Shown: positions 8,453-17,060 of the stretch, in pieces
How positions within the stretch are numbered: the first letter of the stretch is position 1
Layout: the number at the start of each line of letters is the position of its first letter
Origin: Paenibacillus polysaccharolyticus
GTDB taxonomy: Bacteria; Bacillota; Bacilli; Paenibacillales; Paenibacillaceae
Length of the DNA: 64,000 nt
Assembly: GCF_900102085.1 (NCBI RefSeq)
Contig: NZ_FMVM01000008.1
Span: forward strand, 124,001 to 188,000
Reading direction: 5' to 3'
Program-made: the position numbers and the translations under genes
Notes under the pieces: model-generated
Database searches by the model: none
What the model saw: the letters and a program-made list of their open reading frames with translations, nothing else
What the model was told of the DNA's origin: nothing

Positions 8453-9022
8453 ATGTGGGTATATGAAAAAAAATTGCAATATCCAGTTCGGGTGAGTAAA
8501 TGTGATCCGCATATGGCGAAGCTGTTGATGGAACAATATGGCGGTGCAGACGGAGAACTGGCGGCAGCCCTGCGATACCTGAATCAACGTTATACGATTC
8601 CTGACAAAATTATCGGTCTACTGAACGACATTGCGACGGAGGAATTTTCTCACTTGGAGATGATTGCAACGATGATTTACAAACTCACCAAGGATGCCAC
8701 GATTGAGCAATTGGAGCTGGCCGGGTTGGATGCCCATTATGCGGCACATGACAGAGCACTCTTTTACAATAACGCTGCTGGAGTACCCTTTACCGCCACC
8801 TATATTCAAGCGAAGGGTGATCCGATCGCGGATTTGTACGAAGATATCGCAGCCGAAGAGAAAGCTCGGGCTACATATCAATGGTTAATTGATTTAACGG
8901 ATGACGTGGATTTGCAGGACAGTCTGAAATTTTTGCGAGAACGCGAGATTGTGCACTCACTGCGGTTCCGGGAGGCCGTTGAAATTCTGAAGGATGATCG
9001 GGAAACGAAGAAAATATTTTGA
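8453..9022 (+). CDS. cotJC: CotJC, manganese-catalase-family spore coat protein
   Basis: A 189-residue protein that follows B. subtilis CotJC almost residue by residue from memory: MWVYEKKLQYPV, EQYGGADGELAAALRYLNQRY, ATEEFSHLEM, YIQAKGDPIADLYEDIAAEEKARATYQWL, REREIVHSLRFREA. The Glu and His ligands of the dimanganese ferritin-like fold are visible in EEFSHLEM and EREIVHSLRF. The protein probably destroys peroxide in the spore coat. ATG at 8453 was chosen over the open frame from 8366 because of GAAGGAGG at 8435-8442. It lies 22 nt after cotJB. Confidence 0.95.
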   Translation: MWVYEKKLQYPVRVSKCDPHMAKLLMEQYGGADGELAAALRYLNQRYTIPDKIIGLLNDIATEEFSHLEMIATMIYKLTKDATIEQLELAGLDAHYAAHDRALFYNNAAGVPFTATYIQAKGDPIADLYEDIAAEEKARATYQWLIDLTDDVDLQDSLKFLREREIVHSLRFREAVEILKDDRETKKIF

Positions 9023-9063
9023 CGATGAGCCAATCAGCAACATATTTAGCGTAAGGGATAAAG

Positions 9064-9088
9064 GGCAGTCCAGGTGGGCTGCTTTTTA
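9064..9088 (+). terminator. Intrinsic terminator of the cotJ operon
   Basis: GCAGTCC (9065-9071) pairs with GGGCTGC (9076-9082), with one G-U pair, around the loop AGGT and is followed by TTTTTA. Confidence 0.6.
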
Positions 9089-9110
9089 TATTTAGGTACA
9101 ATGATATAAG

Positions 9111-9146
9111 TTGAACTGTTCTTTTACACGTTAACGGAGTGGACTG
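9111..9146. repeat. Degenerate partial copy of an intergenic repeat
   Basis: TTGAACT at 9111-9117 followed by 29 nt ending AACGGAGTGGACTG aligns without gaps to the left end of the element at 31499 (20 of 29 positions identical by eye). The rest of the element is absent. A related TTGAACTTATATA motif follows near 9160. Confidence 0.45.
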
Positions 9147-9194
9147 TGTAAAATTTTTAGTTGAACTTATATAGATTGAAAAAATAAGATCAAA

Positions 9195-9237
9195 AAAAGG
9201 ACGATGAATGAAGAGTTGTTCCTCAAGGTCGTCCTGC
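9195..9237 (-). terminator. Intrinsic terminator of the KAS III-like gene
   Basis: Read on the minus strand, AGGACGA (9235-9229) pairs with TCGTCCT (9204-9198) and is followed by seven T. It lies 38 nt beyond the stop codon of the gene ending at 9275. Confidence 0.6.
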
Positions 9238-9274
9238 AGATTGAACATATAAGTTTGTAGAAGTGCTTTTGCCC

Positions 9275-10267
9275 TTAGTATTCCACGACCATGGCAACAT
9301 TTTGCCACCCGGCTCCAACGGTCCAGAACAACACTTTGTCACCGCGCTGCAGCTCTCCGGAGCTAATGGCTCGATGCATGGCTATAAACGGGCTGCTTGT
9401 CGAGGTGTAACCAAATTCGTCGCCAATATATACAGCAATGTCATCAGCAATGCCGATGTTTTCGGACACTGCACGAATGTTAGCAATGGACAGCTGAGAG
9501 AAACAGGCGGCTTTAATCTCATCCGGCTTGATTTCATTCCGTGTCAGCAACGTACGAATGGACTCTGAAGCTGCATCGACACAGATTGAATCGTCAAACG
9601 GTGTGAATTTCACATGAAAAGCTCCTGCATCAACACCCATGCTTCCGAGCTTCGCGAGTCCTTCGGCTGGAAAGAGTGAATTTTGATATACACAGGTATC
9701 CGTCTGGTAGATTGAATCGATAAACCCAACGGCATGTTCATCCCGTTCTACAATTACAGCTGCGGCCGCATCTCCGAAATTCGCAAAATAAACCGGATCA
9801 TCCGGACTGGCATGAGGAGCAACATAGTCTGAGCCGATGATCAGCGCACGCTTGATTCTTGGATTACCAAGCATCTGCCGACTGACCTGTTCAAAAGCTG
9901 CGGTCATGCCTGCACAGTTGGCATTGCTATCAATACAGATGGTGTGGGCTGCTCCGCTGATCAGATGATGAATCATTAAGGAATTCGTAGGAAAAATATA
10001 TTCCGGTGTTTGGCTTGCATACGCAATCAAGTCGATATCTTGTCCGTTTAATCCGGTTTTAGCGAGTAGCTTTCGGGTGGCCTCGAAGGCCATGGTCAGT
10101 GAGTTTTCGTCCTCCTGATCAATTTTGTAACGTGACTCACGCCCGAGTGCTTTTAACAAACCACGAATATCGACCCCTCTGGCATCAAAATGTTCAATAT
10201 AAAAATCATTGTGCACCTTGGTTTCGGGGTGATATATATCGATATCTACAATACGAATTCCAGCCAT
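9275..10267 (-). CDS. KAS III (FabH)-like enzyme with altered active site
   Basis: This 330-residue thiolase-fold protein resembles 3-oxoacyl-ACP synthase III along its whole length. The nucleophile is kept as Cys118 in NANCAGMTAAF. In the FabH pattern the catalytic His and Asn sit in PHQAN and GNTSA. Here those stretches read FSQLS (Ser257 at the His position) and GYTST (Tyr287 at the Asn position). Loss of both argues against malonyl-ACP decarboxylation. An acyltransferase role through Cys118, as in KAS III-like tailoring enzymes, is my inference. The second ATG (10267) is used: AGGAGG ends 6 nt before it, while the ATG at 10273 directly abuts that site. Last gene of a four-gene minus-strand cluster. 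Confidence 0.82.
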   Translation of the reverse strand: MAGIRIVDIDIYHPETKVHNDFYIEHFDARGVDIRGLLKALGRESRYKIDQEDENSLTMAFEATRKLLAKTGLNGQDIDLIAYASQTPEYIFPTNSLMIHHLISGAAHTICIDSNANCAGMTAAFEQVSRQMLGNPRIKRALIIGSDYVAPHASPDDPVYFANFGDAAAAVIVERDEHAVGFIDSIYQTDTCVYQNSLFPAEGLAKLGSMGVDAGAFHVKFTPFDDSICVDAASESIRTLLTRNEIKPDEIKAACFSQLSIANIRAVSENIGIADDIAVYIGDEFGYTSTSSPFIAMHRAISSGELQRGDKVLFWTVGAGWQNVAMVVEY

Positions 10268-10329
10268 CGTCATCCTCCTCTTAAGTGGAAAGGCAGAGCT
10301 GTCATTAAAGCATCATACAAATCAGAGAG

Positions 10330-10671
10330 CTACGCCGAAATAATTTCGAGATTGTCCAGTCCTACCGTCCGACCAAGTCTGGCGAGCTGCATTTTCAGAA
10401 TGGCATTGTTCTCCAAGGTTAACACCACTTTTTTGTATTCGTCCTTTTTAAACATAGCCAGGCATCCCTCCAGAAGAGGTACAATCTCGGGGGCAGTAAC
10501 ATTCAACTTTTTGCAGTCAATATCCAGGTTAAACTCCTTGGTGTTAATGGCGGATATCGTATCCTGATAAGCCGAGATCGAACGAAGACCATCCTCTTGA
10601 GAAAAAGAACCTTCCAATTCAATGTGCAACACCTTGTTTGAAGCATCCGTTTTTAGATTAAACTTTCCCAT
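10330..10671 (-). CDS. Small STAS-like protein of unknown function
   Basis: A 113-residue acidic soluble protein beginning GKFNLKTDASNKVLHIELEG. Alternating beta and alpha segments (LHIELEG, FNLDIDCKKL, KVVLTLENNAILKMQLARLGR) resemble the STAS/anti-sigma-factor-antagonist fold, but the phosphorylatable-serine motif is not evident. ATG at 10671 is chosen because AAGGAGAG lies about 11 nt upstream. The open extension to 10740 lacks one. It lies 62 nt before the KAS III-like gene, with its own likely promoter upstream. I do not recognise the family with confidence. Confidence 0.7.
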   Translation of the reverse strand: MGKFNLKTDASNKVLHIELEGSFSQEDGLRSISAYQDTISAINTKEFNLDIDCKKLNVTAPEIVPLLEGCLAMFKKDEYKKVVLTLENNAILKMQLARLGRTVGLDNLEIISA

Positions 10672-10795
10672 TGCGCGTTCTCTCTCCTTTGTAAAAAATG
10701 AGTGAAAACTATCCTCTATGGAATGAATGGAGCAGTCCAATAGCCCCTAAAGTGAGCGGTACCAGGTTGTAAGGCTGGAAGGATAATTTACCCAT

Positions 10796-10825
10796 ATTAT
10801 AAAGGTAATAATGTAAAAAGATCAA
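10796..10825 (-). promoter_or_regulatory. Probable sigma-A promoter for the STAS-like and KAS III-like genes
   Basis: On the minus strand TTGATC (10825-10820) and TATAAT (10801-10796) are separated by 18 nt in an AT-rich spacer. They lie about 125 nt upstream of the STAS-like start and inside the 194-nt gap after the carboxymuconolactone-decarboxylase-type gene. Confidence 0.5.
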
Positions 10826-10865
10826 TAAAAAGGTCGAATAATGTATAAAAATGTAGAACGTTGAA

Positions 10866-11234
10866 TTACTGGATTTCCTCAAGCGTGGCAAGCAATACAT
10901 TAAATGCACTGATAATACGTGGAGCACCGACACACGGTGCCAGATGAAGCAATACTCCCTTAAGTTCATCAACGGTAATACCCACACTTAAGGCCATGGC
11001 ATAATGCACACCAAGTTGTTCGAATTGTCCCTGTGTAATTAATGACGAAATAATGGCGATTTCTTTCCACTGATCTGTAATGGTTGTCCGCTGAAAAATA
11101 TCACCATATGCCGTTCCCATTATAAATTCGGACAGTTCGGGAAAATGCTCCTTAATCGGAGCAAGTGCCTTCGCACCATATTCCCCGGAAAGCTTGGCAA
11201 AACGATCTAACCCTTGGGTCACTTGGTCACTCAT
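10866..11234 (-). CDS. Carboxymuconolactone decarboxylase/AhpD-fold protein
   Basis: A 122-residue protein of the CMD family. Family-type segments are seen (TITDQWKEIAIISSLITQGQFEQLGVHYAMALSVGIT, ELKGVLLHLAPCVGAPRI). The CxxC redox motif of AhpD is absent; a single Cys lies in APCVGAP. It is therefore closer to the decarboxylase-type branch, but the substrate cannot be told. The ATG follows GGAGG with good spacing and lies 12 nt after the stop of the thiamine-diphosphate enzyme, so the two are almost certainly co-transcribed. Confidence 0.85.
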   Translation of the reverse strand: MSDQVTQGLDRFAKLSGEYGAKALAPIKEHFPELSEFIMGTAYGDIFQRTTITDQWKEIAIISSLITQGQFEQLGVHYAMALSVGITVDELKGVLLHLAPCVGAPRIISAFNVLLATLEEIQ

Positions 11235-11246
11235 GACTCGTACCTC

Positions 11247-12884
11247 CTAATCTAGATTGACAACCCGATGAGCCGTTGGCGGGATCTCGTCCCGGTCGGT
11301 CAACAGCTCGATGACAGCAACTTGATTTAATTCCAAAGCGGCTTCCAGTGCGGTTGAGAACTGCGGTAACGTTTCTGCACGGAAAGCCTTAGCTCCAAGA
11401 GACTCGGCAAACTTGACTGCATCCATGGGAACCTCGAAAAGTGTGCCATCGATGCGTCCCGTCGTTTTTTCCATGCCTTTCAAGGCCATATCCAGCTGTT
11501 TGTTGTTGACAACGATAAAAATAACAGGAAGATCCTTGCATACGGCTGTATTGATTTCTGTGCCCAGCATCATAAAACATCCATCTCCGGTGATACATAC
11601 AACCGTTTCTTCAGGTGAAGCCGCTTTGGCACCAATAGCCATGCCGATGGCATTCCCCATGCAGGCAAAGTAGGCATCAAATATGAAACTGCCGGGTTTC
11701 TTCACTTTGTAACGCTGGACGGCATGAAAGCCGTGGCTTCCATCATCAACAAACAGTTTGTGGTCATAGGGAAGCAGTTCGCTCATTTGATCGAGTACGG
11801 CAGCAAGTGACAGATGCGGCAGATCTGGTAATGGAGTTTGATATTCAAAGGACTCGAAGGCACCTGTAGAAGCAGATGTAAGAGAAGATGGCAAGGTGCT
11901 GAGCAGATATTGCAGATTGTCTTTGATATCCCCTGTGATATGTAAGGTCTGAGATTGTAGAATTTTACCTACGAAAGTTGGATCGGTATCGATTTGAATC
12001 AGCTGTGCCGGATGATTATGCGGCTTGAGATTACAGAGCGTCATATCACTCAGTCTGGAGCCGAGGACAATATACAGATCACTTTGATTCAACATCTCGT
12101 CGCCGTGTGGGAATCCGCCAACACCACAGGGACCATGATATAAGGGGTGATCCCATGTTATGGCTCCTTTACCGCCGGGAGTTGTCACGACTGGAATATT
12201 AAATGTTTCGGCTAATTGCCTTAGTTCCTCATGCGCCCCGGCACGAGTTACACCTTTACCTGCAATGATTAATGGGCGTTCTGCTTGATGCAGTAAAGGC
12301 AGGATTCGATTCAAACTTGAGATGCTGAGCAACGGCTCAGGTTCTGGAATAACAATACGACATATTGGAAGTTGCTCCGTTTGCACGTCAAAAGGCAGGC
12401 AGAGATGGACAGGACCTTTGTTTGGGCCAAGTGCAATAGAAAGGGCATGATTCAAGATGGTTCCGAAGTGATCTCCACGTTCGACCAGTTTGCTGAATAG
12501 TGTGGCAGGTTTGAACATTTCGGCCAGATCAGCCAAATACGAAGAGGAGTCCTGACACTGGGGGATGCCCAGTTCCTGAATAGATTGATGGCCGGTAAGA
12601 AATAAAACGGGAAGATTATTCGCTTTGGCATGGGCCGCTGCGGTGAGCAGATTAGTTCCTCCAGGGCCAGAGGTGGCGAAGGCTACGCCCAAACGGCCTG
12701 TCTGCAATGCATAACCCGATGCGGCAAAGCCTGAACTGGCTTCGTGACGACCAGGTATAAACTCCAAACCGTAATCTACCATTTTCAGAAGAGCGGGACA
12801 GATTGATTTTCCGATAATACCAAATACATGAGTGACACCCAGATTGCGTAGCGTTTCTGCTAAGTAGTCCGCAACAGTTCTCAC
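11247..12884 (-). CDS. Thiamine-diphosphate enzyme, acetolactate-synthase-like
   Basis: A 545-residue protein with the three-domain plan of the acetolactate synthase/pyruvate oxidase superfamily. The N-terminal pyrimidine-binding domain has the catalytic Glu48 in RHEAS, the middle domain is Rossmann-like, and the C-terminal pyrophosphate domain has GDG at 433-435 followed by the Asn of the IVVNN segment. The substrate is not predictable: candidates are acyloin- or acetolactate-type carboligation, or oxo-acid decarboxylation. No ilvN-like regulatory subunit is adjacent, which speaks against housekeeping branched-chain synthesis. The GTG at 12884 has GAGGTG upstream and starts the protein at RTVADYLAE. 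The frame is open to 12947 without a ribosome site. Confidence 0.85.
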   Translation of the reverse strand: MRTVADYLAETLRNLGVTHVFGIIGKSICPALLKMVDYGLEFIPGRHEASSGFAASGYALQTGRLGVAFATSGPGGTNLLTAAAHAKANNLPVLFLTGHQSIQELGIPQCQDSSSYLADLAEMFKPATLFSKLVERGDHFGTILNHALSIALGPNKGPVHLCLPFDVQTEQLPICRIVIPEPEPLLSISSLNRILPLLHQAERPLIIAGKGVTRAGAHEELRQLAETFNIPVVTTPGGKGAITWDHPLYHGPCGVGGFPHGDEMLNQSDLYIVLGSRLSDMTLCNLKPHNHPAQLIQIDTDPTFVGKILQSQTLHITGDIKDNLQYLLSTLPSSLTSASTGAFESFEYQTPLPDLPHLSLAAVLDQMSELLPYDHKLFVDDGSHGFHAVQRYKVKKPGSFIFDAYFACMGNAIGMAIGAKAASPEETVVCITGDGCFMMLGTEINTAVCKDLPVIFIVVNNKQLDMALKGMEKTTGRIDGTLFEVPMDAVKFAESLGAKAFRAETLPQFSTALEAALELNQVAVIELLTDRDEIPPTAHRVVNLD

Positions 12885-13167
12885 GCGTGGACACCTCGTT
12901 TCAAAGTAGTAGGTTTTAAGAACCAGGCGGCTTATCCAATTGTGCATGTTGGTATTTGTCTAAGGTTGTAAGAAGAAGAATTACTTGGTACTAGAAATGG
13001 TATCTTTTTTTGTGGTTTTTTGTCAATCCTTTTCCTGATTCCAATGACCCGAGGCTATTTACCTATACATATTGACGCGATGAAGCGATATCGGGATAAC
13101 GCAATGCATGATCAACGGTTCTAATCCACGATTTCTGCTATACTGAAATTGAATTGGAGGGAATGCA

Positions 13168-14148
13168 ATGACATCATTGAAAATGGCTGTAATCGGCCTG
13201 GGTAAGATGGGTTTACATATGATTCATCAAGCGGAAAATACTCAAATGGATATCTCCGTTGAGATTACTGCGGTCTGTGATGCGAATGAGCAAAGCTTAC
13301 AGAAATTTGCAGCAACCCGTCCATCGGTGAAAACATATCGTGATTATAAACAGCTACTGGATGAACAGCAGATTGACCTCGTCTACATTGCTGTACCGCC
13401 GAAATATCATTATCCGGTGGTTATGGACGCTCTGGACCGTCGAATTCATGTGTTCTGTGAAAAGCCGCTCGCTAACAGTTTAGAAGAAGCGCGCAAAATG
13501 GTCGAAGCTGCTGAGCAAGCTGGTGTGGTTCACGCCGTTCATTTTTCGATGCCGCATGAGTCAGCTGTGTTGAAGTTGCAAGAGATGGTTAAACAACAGG
13601 CAGTGGGTGACATTCGCAAAATTGACCTGATTCTGCAGTTCCCGCAGTGGCCGCGCTCATGGCAGCAGAATGAATGGATCACAAGCCGGGATCAGGGAGG
13701 TTTTATCCTCGAAGTTGGCATTCACTGGATTCATATGATCCAGAATGTATTCGGGCGTCTACGTGTACTGAATGCTCAAGTAACTTATCCTGCCGATCAA
13801 CCTGATGCTTGTGAACAGGAAGTGCAGGCTGTACTTGAAGTACAGGACGGAACTCGGGTTCATCTGCAGGGGATTTCTCATTTTGCTGGCGAGGAGCGTG
13901 TGTCCATGGTTGTATATGGCACCGAGGGCACCATTGCGCTGGAAAATTGGGAGGAATTGATGAGTGGCAAGATCGGACAGCCGTTGTCCCCCGTGGAAGT
14001 GCTGGAATCTTCCAGCGAACTGCCTGTGTTGAAACATGTCATTGCCCGTATTCAGGAGAAACCGGGCAGGATTTATACGTTCCACGATGGGTACGAGGCG
14101 CAACAGGTGCTTGAAGCGCTTCGGAACAGTAATTCATCTACAAATTAA
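13168..14148 (+). CDS. Gfo/Idh/MocA family oxidoreductase
   Basis: A 326-residue NAD(P)-dependent sugar or polyol dehydrogenase. The N-terminal Rossmann motif is VIGLGKMGLH and the conserved EKPLANS motif is at about 98-104. The C-terminal beta-sheet substrate domain includes EVGIHWIHM. Substrates in this family are sugars, inositols and their derivatives. Its position before a HAD hydrolase and a carbohydrate transport locus suggests a sugar or sugar-acid substrate. GGAGGG precedes the ATG. Upstream is a 283-nt divergent region shared with the thiamine-diphosphate gene. Confidence 0.9.
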   Translation: MTSLKMAVIGLGKMGLHMIHQAENTQMDISVEITAVCDANEQSLQKFAATRPSVKTYRDYKQLLDEQQIDLVYIAVPPKYHYPVVMDALDRRIHVFCEKPLANSLEEARKMVEAAEQAGVVHAVHFSMPHESAVLKLQEMVKQQAVGDIRKIDLILQFPQWPRSWQQNEWITSRDQGGFILEVGIHWIHMIQNVFGRLRVLNAQVTYPADQPDACEQEVQAVLEVQDGTRVHLQGISHFAGEERVSMVVYGTEGTIALENWEELMSGKIGQPLSPVEVLESSSELPVLKHVIARIQEKPGRIYTFHDGYEAQQVLEALRNSNSSTN

Positions 14149-14177
14149 CCAATTTCAATCCGAAAGGAATTTTGCAT

Positions 14178-14864
14178 ATGACCAATATATCGGGTTTGCG
14201 TAAACCGGAAGCGATGATTTTTGATATGGATGGCACGTTGTTTCAGACAGAGACCTTGCTTTTGCCTGCATATCATCAGTTATTTGATACGTTGCGTGCA
14301 GAGGGGCATTTTGAAGGAGAAACCCCGCCGGAAGAGCGGATGCTCGGAAGTCTGGGCATGTTGCTTGAAGATATCTGGAAAGTTGTTATGCCTGAAGCAT
14401 CCGAAGCAGCTCATCGTCGTGCCGATGAATTATTGCTGCAACTTGAGATCGAAGGACTCGATGGAGGCGACTCCAAACTGTATCCCGGTGTGAAAGAAAC
14501 GCTGGAGGCACTGAAAGCTCAGGGAGTTCGTCTGTTTGTTGCCAGTAACGGTCTCGAGGATTATGTGAAAGGCGTTGCGTTCGCACACGAGATCATGCCG
14601 CTATTTGAAGGGGTATATAGTGCAGGTCAGTACAAGACACCTTCCAAAATTAACTTGGTACAGATTTTGCTGCAGAAACACCGGATTCAGGATGCCTGGA
14701 TGGTAGGTGATCGTTCTTCGGACGTCGAAGCGGGCAAAATGAATAACCAGACCGTTATCGGCTGTGCTTATGCCGGATTCGGCAGGGATGAAGAACTTGC
14801 CGGTTCCGATGCACTGATCTCGGATTTCACTGATTTGCTCCGTCTATATGAAGAAGCAGAATAA
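14178..14864 (+). CDS. HAD family hydrolase, phosphatase-like
   Basis: A 228-residue protein with HAD motif I IFDMDGTLF, motif II VASNG, and motif III/IV around KTPSK and MVGDRSSDVEAG. A helical cap lies between motifs I and II. This is the phosphoglycolate phosphatase/beta-phosphoglucomutase-like subgroup. The substrate is unknown. ATG 14178 follows AAAGGA at a 9-nt spacing; a TTG at 14172 is an alternative. It lies 29 nt after the oxidoreductase and is probably in the same transcript. Confidence 0.85.
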   Translation: MTNISGLRKPEAMIFDMDGTLFQTETLLLPAYHQLFDTLRAEGHFEGETPPEERMLGSLGMLLEDIWKVVMPEASEAAHRRADELLLQLEIEGLDGGDSKLYPGVKETLEALKAQGVRLFVASNGLEDYVKGVAFAHEIMPLFEGVYSAGQYKTPSKINLVQILLQKHRIQDAWMVGDRSSDVEAGKMNNQTVIGCAYAGFGRDEELAGSDALISDFTDLLRLYEEAE

Positions 14865-15000
14865 GTGTTTTAACACTGCATGATCACGGCAACACCTCTG
14901 ACAAACTCAAAGCTACCTGGCCTCGGTAGGGTATGTCTGGTTATCAATAAACAGCACATGAGCAACAGCTTTATCAACGATTTACAGCTTTTTATCACAT

Positions 15001-15037
15001 ACCTGTATGGGCCTTTTTGCGCCTATGCAGGTTTTTT
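15001..15037 (+). terminator. Intrinsic terminator after HAD gene
   Basis: ACCTGTATGGGC pairs with GCCTATGCAGGT, with wobble pairs, around a short T-rich loop and is followed by TTTTTTG. It separates the oxidoreductase-HAD pair from the ABC transporter genes. Confidence 0.7.
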
Positions 15038-15149
15038 GCGTTTTCGCACGCAGTCACATTCTCCCCTGTAGAAAGTTGATTTCCCTATCCCGCATATGAT
15101 GTAAATCCCTCTATACTTTCATTCAAAAGCTATAGGGGGTCTGATTCTG

Positions 15150-16040
15150 ATGAAACCATCCAAACTGAACGCCTACATCTTCATCATCCCAAGTCTCTTT
15201 CTCACACTGGTATTCGGAATCTATCCGTTGTTATGGGCTCTGCGCTACATGTTCTATGATTATCAGGGCATCGGGAAGCCGATCTTCATCGGACTTGAGA
15301 ACTTTGCACGGATTATTCGTGATGGACAGTTCTGGGATTCGGTAAAAAATACGGGGATATATGCACTTGGTAAACTCGTCATCACCATTCCGCTATCTCT
15401 GATTCTGGCGATTATCCTGAATCGCAAGTGGCGTGGCCGCTCTTTGTTCAGAGCGGTTTTCTATCTTCCAACCATTTTTAGTGCATCTGTCATGGCGATT
15501 GTTTTTTTCATCATTTTCAATTCATATAACGGCATTCTGAATCAGCTGCTGATGAAGTATCACATCATATCCTCGCCAATTGGTTGGCTGGATGCGAATC
15601 ATGCGATGCTGACAACGATCATTATTGCGATCTGGGGTGCTGTCGGAAACTATATGTTGTTGTTCATTGCGGGTCTGCAAAGCATTCCGGAGGAGCTGTA
15701 TGAGGCAGCATCACTGGATGGAGCAAGCGAATTCCAAAAATTACGCAATGTAACGATTCCGCTACTCGGACCAGTAATGCAGATGATCATTATGCTTGCG
15801 ATCACGACAGCACTTAAGGGGTACGAGAGCATTATGGTCTTAACCGAGGGTGGGCCCTATGGCAAAACGGAGGTTATGTATCTGTACCTGTTCAAACTGT
15901 TGTTCCCTGTTTCGGCGGACACACAATCCTTGCAACAGCTTGGTTACGGAAGTGCAGTCGGATTCACAACAGCTCTCATTGTAGGGGCAGTGACGCTCAT
16001 TTACTTCCAGATTTCCAAAAAGCTTAATGATGTCTACTAA
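15150..16040 (+). CDS. Carbohydrate ABC transporter permease, MalF/UgpA type
   Basis: A 296-residue integral membrane protein with six predicted segments. The cytoplasmic EAA loop reads EELYEAASLDGASEFQKLRNVTIPLLGP, the docking site for the transport ATPase. The first segment lies near residues 8-30. It pairs with the permease at 16060 and the binding protein at 20558. No ATPase gene is in the locus, so a shared MsmX-type ATPase elsewhere probably powers it, as is usual for such importers in Bacillales. Confidence 0.93.
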   Translation: MKPSKLNAYIFIIPSLFLTLVFGIYPLLWALRYMFYDYQGIGKPIFIGLENFARIIRDGQFWDSVKNTGIYALGKLVITIPLSLILAIILNRKWRGRSLFRAVFYLPTIFSASVMAIVFFIIFNSYNGILNQLLMKYHIISSPIGWLDANHAMLTTIIIAIWGAVGNYMLLFIAGLQSIPEELYEAASLDGASEFQKLRNVTIPLLGPVMQMIIMLAITTALKGYESIMVLTEGGPYGKTEVMYLYLFKLLFPVSADTQSLQQLGYGSAVGFTTALIVGAVTLIYFQISKKLNDVY

Positions 16041-16059
16041 TCTTGATTAGGAGGGAACG

Positions 16060-16944
16060 ATGATGACTCAAACCGTGCTTGCACCTGCATCTTCGAATTC
16101 AAGTTCATTCCGCTGGACTCGCTGGACAAAGCGAACCATTCTCTTTATATTTTTGCTGATTATTGCGATCTTGTCCCTGTTCCCGATCATCCTCGTGTTA
16201 CTAGGATCGTTCAAAACCAACCAGGAACTTACCGGAGGAGCAACAATCTGGCCGAAGATATGGCAGTTCACGAACTACAGCCAGGCTTGGAAGACGGCTA
16301 ATTTTTCCGGATTTACGATTAACAGCATTTTTGTAAGTATTGCCACAACGGTAGGAACATTGCTTGTATCGTCCATGGCTGCTTATGCGGTGGATCGGGT
16401 GAATTTTAAAGGCAAAAAAGCGTATACGCTGCTCATGGCATCCACACTGTTTATTTCGATTGGTGCTGTGGTACTTAGACCACAGTTTGATCTCATGGTC
16501 AAGCTGGGTCTGAATAATTCGCTGTGGGGTGTCATCATCATATTAATCAGTGCCCATGCGGCAACCTATTTTATTCTCGTTGGGTTCTTCAAGAGTATCC
16601 CCCGTGAATTGGATGAGGCTGCGATGATTGATGGCTGTAACTTCTTTACCACCTACTGGCGGATTATTTTGCCACTCTTGCGTCCGGGTCTGGCTGTTGC
16701 GGGACTAGGTGTTTTCCAGAATTCATGGAATGAATATATTCTTCCGTTCGTATTCACGATGAGCAATCCCAAGTTGCAAACCTTGCCGGTTGGTCTGGCG
16801 AACCTTCGCTACGGCATCGGGGCTGCAGCTGAGGTGCAATTAATGATGGCTGGAGCTTGTCTGTCCATTTTGCCACTGCTGGTTGTATACATTTTTGCAA
16901 ATAAATCATTCATGCAAGTTACGCTGGGGGCTGTCAAAGGTTAG
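16060..16944 (+). CDS. Carbohydrate ABC transporter permease, MalG/UgpE type
   Basis: A 294-residue membrane protein with six predicted segments and an EAA loop, PRELDEAAMIDGCNFFTTYWRIILPLL. The N-terminus has a Ser/Thr-rich cytoplasmic leader before the first helix near residue 28. AGGAGGG lies just upstream, and the gene starts 19 nt after the first permease. Two adjacent ATG codons are possible starts. It forms the heterodimeric channel with the MalF-type partner. Confidence 0.93.
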   Translation: MMTQTVLAPASSNSSSFRWTRWTKRTILFIFLLIIAILSLFPIILVLLGSFKTNQELTGGATIWPKIWQFTNYSQAWKTANFSGFTINSIFVSIATTVGTLLVSSMAAYAVDRVNFKGKKAYTLLMASTLFISIGAVVLRPQFDLMVKLGLNNSLWGVIIILISAHAATYFILVGFFKSIPRELDEAAMIDGCNFFTTYWRIILPLLRPGLAVAGLGVFQNSWNEYILPFVFTMSNPKLQTLPVGLANLRYGIGAAAEVQLMMAGACLSILPLLVVYIFANKSFMQVTLGAVKG

Positions 16945-17060
16945 GGCGGTAAAGCTGAGGAAGAGATTTCGGAGAACGGTATTCCGTGCAGATTCCGCTG
17001 TGCTATACTCTTTTTAATTACAGCGGACAGGGCCAGCCCTTGTTCAAGGAGCGACCGCCT

